DNA of 64,000 bases, from contig JADKJP010000006.1 of NCBI GenBank assembly GCA_016720935.1, forward strand, positions 558,001-622,000. The letters run 5' to 3'. Under the pieces are notes generated by a model. That model was not told where the DNA came from. It was given only the letters and a program-made list of their open reading frames with translations, and did not search any database. Position 1 is the first letter of the stretch, and each line of letters starts with the position of its first letter. Shown here piece by piece: positions 17,460-25,917 of the stretch. Position numbers and translations under genes: made by a program. The stretch is from Bacteroidota bacterium (lineage in GTDB: Bacteria; Bacteroidota; Bacteroidia; AKYH767-A; 2013-40CM-41-45).

Positions 17460-17462
17460 GCA

Positions 17463-18077
17463 ATGAACGATCCAGCAGCATTTGAATTATTTGACAAATT
17501 ATCCGATAAATTTTTTATCCGGTTATTGATCGACGTCATTTCGATGTTGATCCTTGTACGGTTAATCTATTTTAGGATTTATAAGAAGAAGGATTATCTG
17601 TTCACCTTCTTCCTTTTTAACATCATCATCTTTGTCATCACCTACCTGCTCAACAAAGTTGATTTGAGTATGGGTGCCGCATTTGGTTTGTTCGCGGTCT
17701 TTTCAATGTTGCGCTACAGAACGGAAGGTATTTCCACAAAGGATATGACCTATCTGTTCATTGTAATCGCTATGGGATTGATTTGCGCGGTGAGTAAAGC
17801 CACTTATTTTGAGCTTGGTATCATTAACGCCATTCTCATAGCATTCACTTATGCATTGGATGGAAACTGGCTGGTGAGAAATGAAATGATTAAAACAATT
17901 CAATATGAAAATATTGAAATGATTAAGCCAGAACACCATCTGGAACTGATCGCGGATCTTAAAAAGCGCACAGGACTTGATATTCACCGTGTGAGCATCA
18001 ACAAGATTGATTTTTTAAAGGATATCGCCGTAATAAAAATTTATTTCTACGAAGACACCGTTTCGAAAAAGAAGTAA
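17463..18077 (+). CDS. DUF4956 membrane protein
   Basis: Protein of 204 residues with about four helices in the N-terminal half, including the DUF4956 hallmark GAAFGLFAVFSMLRYRTEGISTKDMTYLFIV, in which R and E line the membrane boundary. The C-terminal half is soluble (HHLELIADLKKRTGLDIHRVSINKIDFLKDIAVIKIYF) with a ferredoxin-like fold. DUF4956 is often encoded beside VTC-domain proteins and may form the membrane channel through which the polymer leaves. It ends in a TAATG overlap with the DUF2490 gene, so translation is coupled. Confidence 0.92.
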   Translation: MNDPAAFELFDKLSDKFFIRLLIDVISMLILVRLIYFRIYKKKDYLFTFFLFNIIIFVITYLLNKVDLSMGAAFGLFAVFSMLRYRTEGISTKDMTYLFIVIAMGLICAVSKATYFELGIINAILIAFTYALDGNWLVRNEMIKTIQYENIEMIKPEHHLELIADLKKRTGLDIHRVSINKIDFLKDIAVIKIYFYEDTVSKKK

Positions 18078-18751
18078 TGTTTAAATCGGGAGTTAGAATT
18101 TCTTTATTGCTTATTGCTCTTTCCATCTCTGGCATAGCCAGGGCACAGGACGATGCGGGACTTTGGTCTAGTCTGACACTTCAGCATAAATTTACGCAGA
18201 AATGGACAGGCATCGTTAGTGAGCAGCTTCGGTTGTATGATAATATGTCAAGGATTGATCAGTATTTCACGGATCTTTCTCTGGAATATTCAATTACAAA
18301 AAAGTTTAAAGCTTCGTTGAATTACCGGCTTATGTCCAAAAACAAGGATGAATACTATAGTACACGTCATCGTTTCTATCTGGATCTTGCCTATCGGGTG
18401 AAGTTGAACCCTGTGAGTATCTCGCTGCGGCAGCGTTTTCAGGAACAGTTCACGGATCTGAATTCAAGTGATCTGGGAAAAGTTCCCGAATGGTATTCAC
18501 GCACTAAACTCGGAGTAAAATTAGACCTCAACAGGAAATATGCGCCGTACCTTGCAACTGAAATGTTTTATGTCATAGACAATGCAAATGAACAGGACCA
18601 GGTTATTGATCGTTACAGATATGAAGCCGGAATTGACTACGAGTTTAACAGAAGGCACAGTGTCAACATCTTTTACCTGATTCAGCACAGCCTGGTCAGT
18701 CCGGCGAATGATTACATTGTCGGAATAGGATATACCTTCACATCATTCTGA
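18077..18751 (+). CDS. DUF2490 outer-membrane protein
   Basis: Protein of 224 residues with a signal peptide (about 1-23, IARAQ) and a chain of amphipathic strands: WSSLTLQHKFTQKWTGIVSEQLRLYD, FKASLNYRLMSKN, PVSISLRQRFQEQF, KYAPYLATEMFYVID, YEFNRRHSVNIFYLIQH and a terminal YIVGIGYTFTSF, ending in an aromatic residue as outer-membrane barrels do. DUF2490 function is unknown. As the last gene in the VTC operon, it may be the outer-membrane exit or receptor. Its stop lies two bases before that of the convergent ispF. Confidence 0.9.
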   Translation: MFKSGVRISLLLIALSISGIARAQDDAGLWSSLTLQHKFTQKWTGIVSEQLRLYDNMSRIDQYFTDLSLEYSITKKFKASLNYRLMSKNKDEYYSTRHRFYLDLAYRVKLNPVSISLRQRFQEQFTDLNSSDLGKVPEWYSRTKLGVKLDLNRKYAPYLATEMFYVIDNANEQDQVIDRYRYEAGIDYEFNRRHSVNIFYLIQHSLVSPANDYIVGIGYTFTSF

Positions 18752-18752
18752 T

Positions 18753-19235
18753 TTATTTTCTGAAAATTAACGCGACCGCGTAGCAGTGGATACCTTCTTC
18801 ACGGCCTACGTAACCAAGCTTTTCGTTGGTAGTTGCCTTGATGGATATGTCCTCTGAAGGGATGCTCATTACGGTCGAGAGCGCTTCCTGCATTTTAGGG
18901 ATAAAGCCAGCTATTTTAGGCTTCTCCAGACAAAGTGTAATATCCAGATTTCCTATCTCCCAGTCTTTCTCTAAAAGGAGTTCACATACTCTTTTAAGCA
19001 AAATTTTACTGTCGATATTTTTAAATTCTGAGGAAGTATCCGGGAAGTGCTTTCCAATATCTCCAAGGTTGGCAGCACCTAATAAAGCATCGCACATAGC
19101 ATGGATCATGACATCTGCATCGGAATGTCCAACCGCACCTTTTGTATGAGGAATACGAATTCCGCCGAGCCAGAATTCCCGTTCATCCCTGAGCTGATGA
19201 ACATCAAAACCAAAACCGATTCTTATTTTTTTCAT
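18753..19235 (-). CDS. ispF: 2-C-methyl-D-erythritol 2,4-cyclodiphosphate synthase
   Basis: Cyclising enzyme of the MEP isoprenoid pathway, acting in the cytosol. The zinc site is GFDVHQ (D11, H13) with GHSDADVMIH (H37, H45). NLGDIGKHFPDT and the C-terminal substrate loop with ATTNEKLGYVGREEGI are diagnostic. At 160 residues it is full length. It sits directly after a terminator that follows porV and shares its 3' end with the VTC operon on the other strand, with no spacer. Confidence 0.96.
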   Translation of the reverse strand: MKKIRIGFGFDVHQLRDEREFWLGGIRIPHTKGAVGHSDADVMIHAMCDALLGAANLGDIGKHFPDTSSEFKNIDSKILLKRVCELLLEKDWEIGNLDITLCLEKPKIAGFIPKMQEALSTVMSIPSEDISIKATTNEKLGYVGREEGIHCYAVALIFRK

Positions 19236-19258
19236 ATCCGTTTACAAAGAAAACACAA

Positions 19259-19296
19259 AAAAGAAAAGCGGATGAAGAATCACCCGCTTTTCTTTT
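19259..19296 (-). terminator. Terminator after porV
   Basis: AAAAGAAAAGCGG (19259-19271), a 12-base loop and CCGCTTTTCTTTT (19284-19296): a perfect 13-base stem. On the minus strand it lies just downstream of the porV stop (19316) and ends in a U-rich arm. The ispF start is only 24 bases further, so ispF must have its own start signal or depend on readthrough. Confidence 0.75.
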
Positions 19297-19315
19297 AAAT
19301 AAATATTTCATGAGC

Positions 19316-20557
19316 TTATTCAGTACTATCCTGATTTTCCTTTTTCAAGCCTTCAAAATCAAATATGAGGGTGAAGCGGAGAGTATTTTCAAGTGGGTTT
19401 CTTTGTGTGGTAGGAATGAGGTAAGCAAAATCAAGTCCGAATACATTGTAGCGCAAGCCTGCACCGATAGTGAAGAATTTACGGTTTCCTTTTGTACTTG
19501 CCTCGTGAAAATAACCGGCACGGATTGCAAATTGTTTATCATACCAATATTCAGCACCGATAGAGTAGGTGAATTCTTTCAGTTCTTCTTTGAATCCTGC
19601 GGGAGCATCAGACCATGAACTGAACAGAGCAGCCGGCACTCCGACATTACTCGGGTCTTTACCGGCCTGAACAATTTTATTGAAGTTCGCGTCAAGGCTG
19701 TCGCGGCCATCATTGGTTTTCAAATAAACCGGCGGAGTCGGAACAAGTAATTTATTGATATCCGCTCCGAAAGCGATGGTGTTGTAGTTATCCAGATCAA
19801 TTTTCAGGTTCGTTCCTAAACGGAAGTTCATCGGAATAAAATCCTTTGATTTTGTATCTGTATAAGAAATCTTGGCGCCAATATTGGAGATATTCAAACC
19901 GATTCCAAGCAGTGATTTTTTATTTGAAATTTCTACATCCTTCCTGTAATAACCTGAGATGTCGGCTGCAACAGAAGTACCGGCGTGTGTTTGAATAGTG
20001 TTGTTGGCAATGGCCACACCACCGGTAAGGTTGGAATAGATGTAACGCAATGCGAGTCCACCGGAAATATTTTCTCCCAGTTTGCGTGCATAAGCCACAT
20101 CCAACGCCCACTCATTAGGATTGAAAGAGCCGACTTTCTCAGCGTTGTCATTCGTGAAGTCAATGTTTCCGAGAGAGAAGTAAAGAAGGGAAGCGGCAAT
20201 TGCCTGATCGCCTTTGAGTTTTTTGTAACCGGAAATATAAGCCAGGTTGATGTCATTCACCAGGGCACGAAGCCATGGGGTGTATGAGATCGAGAATCCG
20301 AAATTTTTATCGGCGAAAGCGAGTTTCGACGGATTCCAGTGAATGGAATTCGGATCCGGAGTGGTTGCAACACCATAGTCGCCCATTCCACCGGCACGGG
20401 AGTCAGGTGCGATTTGGAGGAAAGGAACAGCGGTAGTGATAGTGTTGATCTGACCGAGAAGAGAATCTTTAAAAGAACTGATCTGTGCAGATGAAGAACC
20501 TGCTGCCAGCAGGAAGCTAAAGATAGCTATAAAGGCCTTTTTTTGAGTAAAATGCAT
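19316..20557 (-). CDS. porV: Type IX secretion outer-membrane shuttle protein PorV (LptO)
   Basis: Outer-membrane barrel of 413 residues, a FadL-like protein that binds the sorting domain of type IX cargo and hands it to PorU. Signal peptide (about 1-24), then FLQIAPDSRAGGMGDYGVATTPDPNSIHWNPSKLAF, the PorV N-terminal signature, and an alternating strand pattern with PVRYNVFGLDFAYLIPT-like RYNVFGLDFAYLIPTTQRNPLENTLRFTL at the end. It sits directly downstream of porU on the same strand with a 59-base gap, as in Flavobacterium and Porphyromonas. The terminator at 19259-19296 ends the transcript. Confidence 0.94.
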   Translation of the reverse strand: MHFTQKKAFIAIFSFLLAAGSSSAQISSFKDSLLGQINTITTAVPFLQIAPDSRAGGMGDYGVATTPDPNSIHWNPSKLAFADKNFGFSISYTPWLRALVNDINLAYISGYKKLKGDQAIAASLLYFSLGNIDFTNDNAEKVGSFNPNEWALDVAYARKLGENISGGLALRYIYSNLTGGVAIANNTIQTHAGTSVAADISGYYRKDVEISNKKSLLGIGLNISNIGAKISYTDTKSKDFIPMNFRLGTNLKIDLDNYNTIAFGADINKLLVPTPPVYLKTNDGRDSLDANFNKIVQAGKDPSNVGVPAALFSSWSDAPAGFKEELKEFTYSIGAEYWYDKQFAIRAGYFHEASTKGNRKFFTIGAGLRYNVFGLDFAYLIPTTQRNPLENTLRFTLIFDFEGLKKENQDSTE

Positions 20558-20616
20558 CTTGGTTCTAAAATGTGGACGGCAAATATACGTGAATTAACAA
20601 GAATGGTTTTGTTTAA

Positions 20617-23600
20617 TTAACGCAGAATCACGAGTTTTTCAAATTTATCAGCATAATCTCCGTCTTCTGTGCGAACACGGAGCTTGTAAACATACACACC
20701 TTTTCCGATTCGGTCACCAAAATCATCCAAACCATTCCATTCCAGTTCATCTGAACGGTAACCCTCCGAATATATTCTGCTTCCGATGGTTTTTATCAGT
20801 TTTCCGGAAACAGTGAAAATCTGAACCTGGATATCCAAATTGGTATAAGGACGATTATGTTCAAACATAAAGGTCGTATGTGTTGTAAACGGATTCGGGT
20901 AATTCAACACATGTTCAAGCGCCAGTTTCGCTGATTCAGCTACAACAAAATCAGTGCTTGCTTCACTGGAATTATTGTACACATCCCAAACTTTGAAGTT
21001 GACAGTGTGCGGACCGGCTGCAAGATCCTTAAACGGATATTTCACTTTTCCTTTTTGGTAGCTGTTCAGATCATTTTCATAGTAATCATTCAGCACATAA
21101 ATCTTGCTGTTGCTATTGTCGAGTTCTGCCGTTACATCATGACCAATACCGGTACCAACAGTATTTAATCCGCTGCTGTCAGTTACAACAGCATACAATA
21201 CCGGGTTCTTGTCTGTCATTCCTCCGCGAACAAATTTATCATCATTGATATACAATTTGATTGCAGGTCCTTGTGCATCCGCGGGAACAGAATTGTCATA
21301 GCCGCCAACAATAACACTATTGCTGTAACCTGCCGCGTCCATCGAACCATTCTGAGCGTAATAGCTGAGCTTACCAAAACCGTATTGGAACTGGATATCT
21401 TTTGGAACCACAAAAGAAAATGAGAAGTCACCATTGACCACACTTGATTTACCACGATAGATAATATTCTTCTGAAGATCAAATGGAGCCGCGTAGGATG
21501 GATCATTCGTTACATTCCTGTCGTTACCAAGAGTATAATAGGTGACCCATTTATCATAGACTGTAGGATAGATGATTCCGTTAAAAGATGTCGCCTTTAT
21601 GCCATTCACATCCAGGATTTCACCGGTGATGGTTATACGTCTCAAAGCTTTGAGTGTATCAACCGCGGAGGTGATATTGGTGCCGTTGATTGTATTGGTT
21701 TTTACAGACATTTTCGGATATGCCATGCGTAATGCGGGATCTCCAATCAGGATAAAGTTCCTTACATATTGATCGGTATACACATCGATTTTTGTTTGCT
21801 CAAAAATATCTCCGATGGTTGGCATGCGCCCATCAATTTCGGTAAATACATGAGTATAAAATTTCTGGCAAAGATTGTAGTTGGAGCTTGAGAAAGCGAG
21901 TCGGGAAGTGGTGAACAGACAAATTCCACCTCCGTTCGGATTAAGAAAAACCAATTCACCGGCGGAGGTTCTTGCAGGGTCATCAACACGAGTGAATTCA
22001 CAAGTAGCTGTAAGAAAAGCGGGAAGAGCATTGATGTTCGTCCAGTTGTTGATGTCATCAACTTCCAGGAATCGTTCATGTCCCCATCCAACTTCACCAC
22101 CATGTCCGATATAGGTTAATAATAGAGAACCTTTTTGTACGCGATCAACCAATGCTGCATGACCGTCAGGATAGCGATTGCCACCAGGGGTGGATTGCTG
22201 GTTGTAAGCATCCATGTAAATTTTATCAATGTTCAGCAGTGGGTAGTCTCTGCTGAATCTGCGCGCAAGCGTATCCGCTTGTTTAAAATGTGTATTGCTA
22301 TCCTGATCATCACTTACAAAGGTGACAACATTGCGCCAATCACCATAAACGGTATTGTTAGTTCCATTCGTTGTTCCGGGATTGGTAATATCACCACCTG
22401 CATAATGAATGATTTTTCTCACCATTGCTTCCGCTTCCTGAACAGATTTCACTGGCAAACGACCGACACTCAGGTCAACAATTTCACCATTGTTCCATTC
22501 TCCTTCGGAATCATCCAGCAGTCCAAAGAAGTCATCCGACATATATGTTTGAGTCTGATTGAGTGATCCGGAGGATTGGTAGGAAGTAACAAAATTTGTG
22601 TTCGAAGAAACCCTTGATTTATTGTCGTAGGAAGCATCACCAAGAATCAGTAAGTACCTTGGAAGATCACCGGGAGCATAGGCTCTGTCGTAAAACATTT
22701 TTACAAAATCCCGGATAGCGGAAACATCCTGGGCACCCGAAGAAAATTCATTAAAAATTTGTTCTGTGGTCGCTACCATCGTAGTCATGTTGTCATGTGT
22801 ACGATGTAAATCTGCAAGGTCGTTTGCCTGATTAATAAAGGATGGATTAGTAACAATTAGGAGGCTCGCTTTTGGAGAAGCATGCAGATTCTGGTTATCA
22901 ATTTGTCTGCCGGGAAAAGGAGTGTATGCGGCACTTTCGCTGAAAGCGATAAATTCATGAAGTGTACCGGTTTCAGTGGTGAAGCTGGTCGTACCGGAAT
23001 TAAAATCGGATTGTTGTATCACCACATTCAAAGGATCAGTCACATCGAGCAGTGTTACTGAAGCATTGGTGTTACTGATTTGAAACTGGCTGACATTTCC
23101 TGTACCGACTGATCTTGCATCACGGAAGTGAAATTGATTTCCCTGGTTAAGAAAGTTCAGGTTGCAGCGAAGATTCATTTCAATAAAATTTAGCCAGCCC
23201 TGACCATTTGGATCCGCGGAGCTCATTGAAACCGCAACATTGAGTGTAGAGGAATTTGGGAACAGGTATTTTGATATATAAATAGGGGCAGCGTAATTAT
23301 CTTGTGGTGAACTTCCTACTGAGGAAAATGCCTGGGTAATAAACGTTTGTCCGTTCAACGCCATGCTGAAAGAATTGCTCGCGCTGTTCTCCGCTCTGCC
23401 AAGTAATGAGGATCGCAACAACAAAGTGTCTGAAGTAATGACACTCTGGAAATTGAAAGTAAATGACTGCGTATTGTTTACGTTGTCAAAATTTTCGCCA
23501 TACCATTCTCTTCCTGATTTCAGGAGATTCACCGCGTCAATTTCATGAAACCCATATTCGTCAAAAGAGGTGACGGTGTTCGTTGGAGTAGCAGTTGAAG

Positions 23601-24498
23601 AAGCACGGGTTGTAATCCGTTTTCCCTGTCCAAGACTGGTGGTGAGGAAATAGAATGTTGTATCCGAATACAGGTTAATGACGTGACTGAATCTGTTGGT
23701 ATTTGGATCGGGTAACCATTGAGTCTGGCTCGTACCGTAGAACAAAATATAGTCTGTTTGATCGAAATGTCCATCCGATTCACCGACAACCTGGACCGCA
23801 TTTTCCTGGAGGTCATCACGGCGGGATTTGGAATTTGCCATGGGCACCATTCCGCCACCATTTCCATAAATCCTGATGTTCTGCGGATCGATGTTGTCAA
23901 CATCGACACCCAGATTTTTCAGATCGGTGTAGGTCATTTTATAAACACCTTTTTTAATCAGACCAAACTTGAACCAATCACCATTTGCAAGCACACTGTT
24001 GGAAGTATAATACCTGGCCGGCGATTGGCGGTTTGCATTTGCAGTTGGAGTCAGTTCAAGATCAAATGAGACAAGACGTTCATAGCCGGATCCGTTTTTG
24101 TTTTTGCGAATCGGAAGAATCCTTACTGATGCGTAAGGGACTTTTTTTCGGTATACCACCGATGTAGTGACATTGAATTCGGTTTCAATTTTTTGAGGAA
24201 AAGGAATAAGCTGAGATTCACGAAGTGGTTCTGTTTCAATATTGGTAATTCTTGCCTGGACAGAGCTTGTGTTCCCGGAAAGTTTGACGGTTTGCACATA
24301 TTCAGGAAGAAAATCGGCATTATAGGAACCTCCCTCGAAACGCAGGGAATGAACAGGGGTGCCATCCGGCATGGAAGTTTCCAGAGCTGGCTGCCAGTTG
24401 ATTTTTTTTCTGTCTTGAGACAAGGATCCGGTGTCAGCCGACTGAGTCAGGAAAGGAACAAAAATGAACAGGATAGTCCATAGTCTTTTTTTATACAT
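20617..24498 (-). CDS. porU: Type IX secretion sortase PorU
   Basis: C-terminal signal peptidase that removes the sorting domain of type IX cargo and attaches it to anionic LPS at the cell surface. Gingipain-type C25 peptidase of 1293 residues. Predicted catalytic His799 in YIGHGGEVGWGHERF and Cys833 in FLTATCEFTRVDDP, 34 residues apart as expected for the family. N-terminal Ig-like and jelly-roll-like parts precede it; the end carries a FlgD-like Ig domain (YPNPFTTHTTFMFEHN, SEGYRSDELEWNGLDDFGD, GKGVYVYKLRV). A signal peptide occupies about 1-20. It is transcribed just ahead of porV. Confidence 0.95.
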   Translation of the reverse strand: MYKKRLWTILFIFVPFLTQSADTGSLSQDRKKINWQPALETSMPDGTPVHSLRFEGGSYNADFLPEYVQTVKLSGNTSSVQARITNIETEPLRESQLIPFPQKIETEFNVTTSVVYRKKVPYASVRILPIRKNKNGSGYERLVSFDLELTPTANANRQSPARYYTSNSVLANGDWFKFGLIKKGVYKMTYTDLKNLGVDVDNIDPQNIRIYGNGGGMVPMANSKSRRDDLQENAVQVVGESDGHFDQTDYILFYGTSQTQWLPDPNTNRFSHVINLYSDTTFYFLTTSLGQGKRITTRASSTATPTNTVTSFDEYGFHEIDAVNLLKSGREWYGENFDNVNNTQSFTFNFQSVITSDTLLLRSSLLGRAENSASNSFSMALNGQTFITQAFSSVGSSPQDNYAAPIYISKYLFPNSSTLNVAVSMSSADPNGQGWLNFIEMNLRCNLNFLNQGNQFHFRDARSVGTGNVSQFQISNTNASVTLLDVTDPLNVVIQQSDFNSGTTSFTTETGTLHEFIAFSESAAYTPFPGRQIDNQNLHASPKASLLIVTNPSFINQANDLADLHRTHDNMTTMVATTEQIFNEFSSGAQDVSAIRDFVKMFYDRAYAPGDLPRYLLILGDASYDNKSRVSSNTNFVTSYQSSGSLNQTQTYMSDDFFGLLDDSEGEWNNGEIVDLSVGRLPVKSVQEAEAMVRKIIHYAGGDITNPGTTNGTNNTVYGDWRNVVTFVSDDQDSNTHFKQADTLARRFSRDYPLLNIDKIYMDAYNQQSTPGGNRYPDGHAALVDRVQKGSLLLTYIGHGGEVGWGHERFLEVDDINNWTNINALPAFLTATCEFTRVDDPARTSAGELVFLNPNGGGICLFTTSRLAFSSSNYNLCQKFYTHVFTEIDGRMPTIGDIFEQTKIDVYTDQYVRNFILIGDPALRMAYPKMSVKTNTINGTNITSAVDTLKALRRITITGEILDVNGIKATSFNGIIYPTVYDKWVTYYTLGNDRNVTNDPSYAAPFDLQKNIIYRGKSSVVNGDFSFSFVVPKDIQFQYGFGKLSYYAQNGSMDAAGYSNSVIVGGYDNSVPADAQGPAIKLYINDDKFVRGGMTDKNPVLYAVVTDSSGLNTVGTGIGHDVTAELDNSNSKIYVLNDYYENDLNSYQKGKVKYPFKDLAAGPHTVNFKVWDVYNNSSEASTDFVVAESAKLALEHVLNYPNPFTTHTTFMFEHNRPYTNLDIQVQIFTVSGKLIKTIGSRIYSEGYRSDELEWNGLDDFGDRIGKGVYVYKLRVRTEDGDYADKFEKLVILR

Positions 24499-24894
24499 GG
24501 ATCGAAACTGCGTTTGGTTTTGGTTAAATGGAAAAAATGAATGTGTAATCCTCGTAACGAAGACCGACCTCGAATATTTTGGTAAACAAAAATATTCAAA
24601 ATTGCTGAAAGAGGACTTCTTTCGTGATGTTCTTTTTGTAAATCAACACTTTCTTACCATTTCATGACCCTGAGATTAGTTAAAAATCAGGACAAGGTAT
24701 CTGGAATAAATTTTTCATCGGCCAATGAATCATTTTTTTTATCTTTAGCAGGATTTTCGGAGCCATTGTATTTAAAAATCATTAAAATTGTCGTCAAATC
24801 TTACACTGGGTTTGAAAGGTGGTATTTTGATCATCAGCAACGTGCGTAACTCTATAACTTCACAAGCGTAAGACGTAACTTAAAATAAGTTCAA
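24499..24894. other. Divergent intergenic region between porU and the PorP-like gene
   Basis: This 396-base AT-rich stretch separates two divergent secretion genes and should hold promoters for both. A CAAAAATA (reverse TATTTTTG) sits at 24587-24594 on the porU side, but without a TTG in the right place. No RNA gene, repeat or further open frame is convincing in it. Confidence 0.4.
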
Positions 24895-25851
24895 ATGCTC
24901 AGGAAAGTATTGTTGTGGTTTTTTCTCCTGTACTCAGGTGTTGCACTTGCGCAGGATCCTGAGTTCACACAATTCTACGCGAATCCACTTTACCTGAATC
25001 CGGCTTTTGCAGGAACTGCCCGTTGTCCAAGACTGGCCCTCAATTACCGGAATCAATGGCCCGCTCTGACCGGAACCTTTGTGACATACACTGCATCGTA
25101 CGATCAGCATGTCGAGGCACTGGGTGGTGGCTTGGGTTTATTGGTATTGAATGATAAGGCCGGAGAAGCTACACTGACAACAACCAATGTTTCCGGAATC
25201 TATTCCTACCAATTGAATGTAACCCGTGAATTTTCCGTAAAATTCGGATTACAAGGAACTTATGTTCAGAAAAAGGTTGACTGGGATAAGCTGACTTTCG
25301 GTGATATGATTGATCCGAGATATGGATTTATCTATGAAACCCAGGAAATTCGTCCAAATACCAACAAAAGCTTCTGGGATTTCTCGGGAGGTATTTTGGG
25401 GTACAGCAATCGGTATTACGGAGGGGTGGCAGTTCACCACATGACTGAACCTGAGGAGTTTTATATAAAATCTTCACCGGGAAGTAAGCTTCCTATGAAA
25501 ATTACAGCTCATATCGGAGCAGTAATTCCGATTGCAGGTAACAGGGATGGTACAACCTATATTTCGCCTAATTTCCTGTATCAGAAACAAAGAGATTTCC
25601 AACAGTACAACATCGGTTTGTATGTAGCAAAAGCCCCGTTGGTAGGCGGTTTGTGGTACAGAGGTGGTGATGCTTTTATCGCCCTGGTTGGACTTCAACA
25701 AGGAATCTTCAAATTTGGATATAGTTATGATGTAACTGTTTCCAAACTCTATAATGCTTCAGCAGGATCACACGAATTGTCGCTCGGTCTTCAATTTGCC
25801 TGTCATCCTAAGAAGAAGCGTTTCAGAACGATAAAGTGCCCTTCATTTTAG
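24895..25851 (+). CDS. PorP/SprF-family type IX secretion membrane protein
   Basis: Outer-membrane protein of 318 residues. Signal peptide (1-19, GVALAQ) then the PorP/SprF opening DPEFTQFYANPLYLNPAFAGT, ALNYRNQWPAL and a run of barrel strands (GGLGLLVLNDKAGEATL, YSYQLNV, KFGLQGTYVQKKVDWDKLTFGDMID, YYGGVAVHHMTEP). The end is Lys-rich and cysteine-containing (ACHPKKKRF). PorP/SprF proteins anchor type IX cargo or adhesins at the surface. It precedes gldJ by 66 bases and is divergent from porU. I give no symbol because many paralogues share these motifs. Confidence 0.9.
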   Translation: MLRKVLLWFFLLYSGVALAQDPEFTQFYANPLYLNPAFAGTARCPRLALNYRNQWPALTGTFVTYTASYDQHVEALGGGLGLLVLNDKAGEATLTTTNVSGIYSYQLNVTREFSVKFGLQGTYVQKKVDWDKLTFGDMIDPRYGFIYETQEIRPNTNKSFWDFSGGILGYSNRYYGGVAVHHMTEPEEFYIKSSPGSKLPMKITAHIGAVIPIAGNRDGTTYISPNFLYQKQRDFQQYNIGLYVAKAPLVGGLWYRGGDAFIALVGLQQGIFKFGYSYDVTVSKLYNASAGSHELSLGLQFACHPKKKRFRTIKCPSF

Positions 25852-25870
25852 TAATTTCAAATAAAATAAA

Positions 25871-25878
25871 TACATTTG
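25871..25878 (+). promoter_or_regulatory. -7 promoter box for gldJ
   Basis: TACATTTG, a perfect TAnnTTTG, lies about 40 bases before the gldJ ATG. No clear TTG at the usual distance is visible (the upstream bases are AT-rich), so the call is moderate. It would let gldJ be expressed apart from the PorP-like gene. Confidence 0.45.
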
Positions 25879-25917
25879 GCAATCGTTTAAGCCCCTAAAC
25901 AACAACCAATCACCCTA

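Noticed and set aside
22135..22566. 143-residue plus-strand frame opposite porU
   Set aside because: Antisense shadow of a well supported large gene with no start signal.
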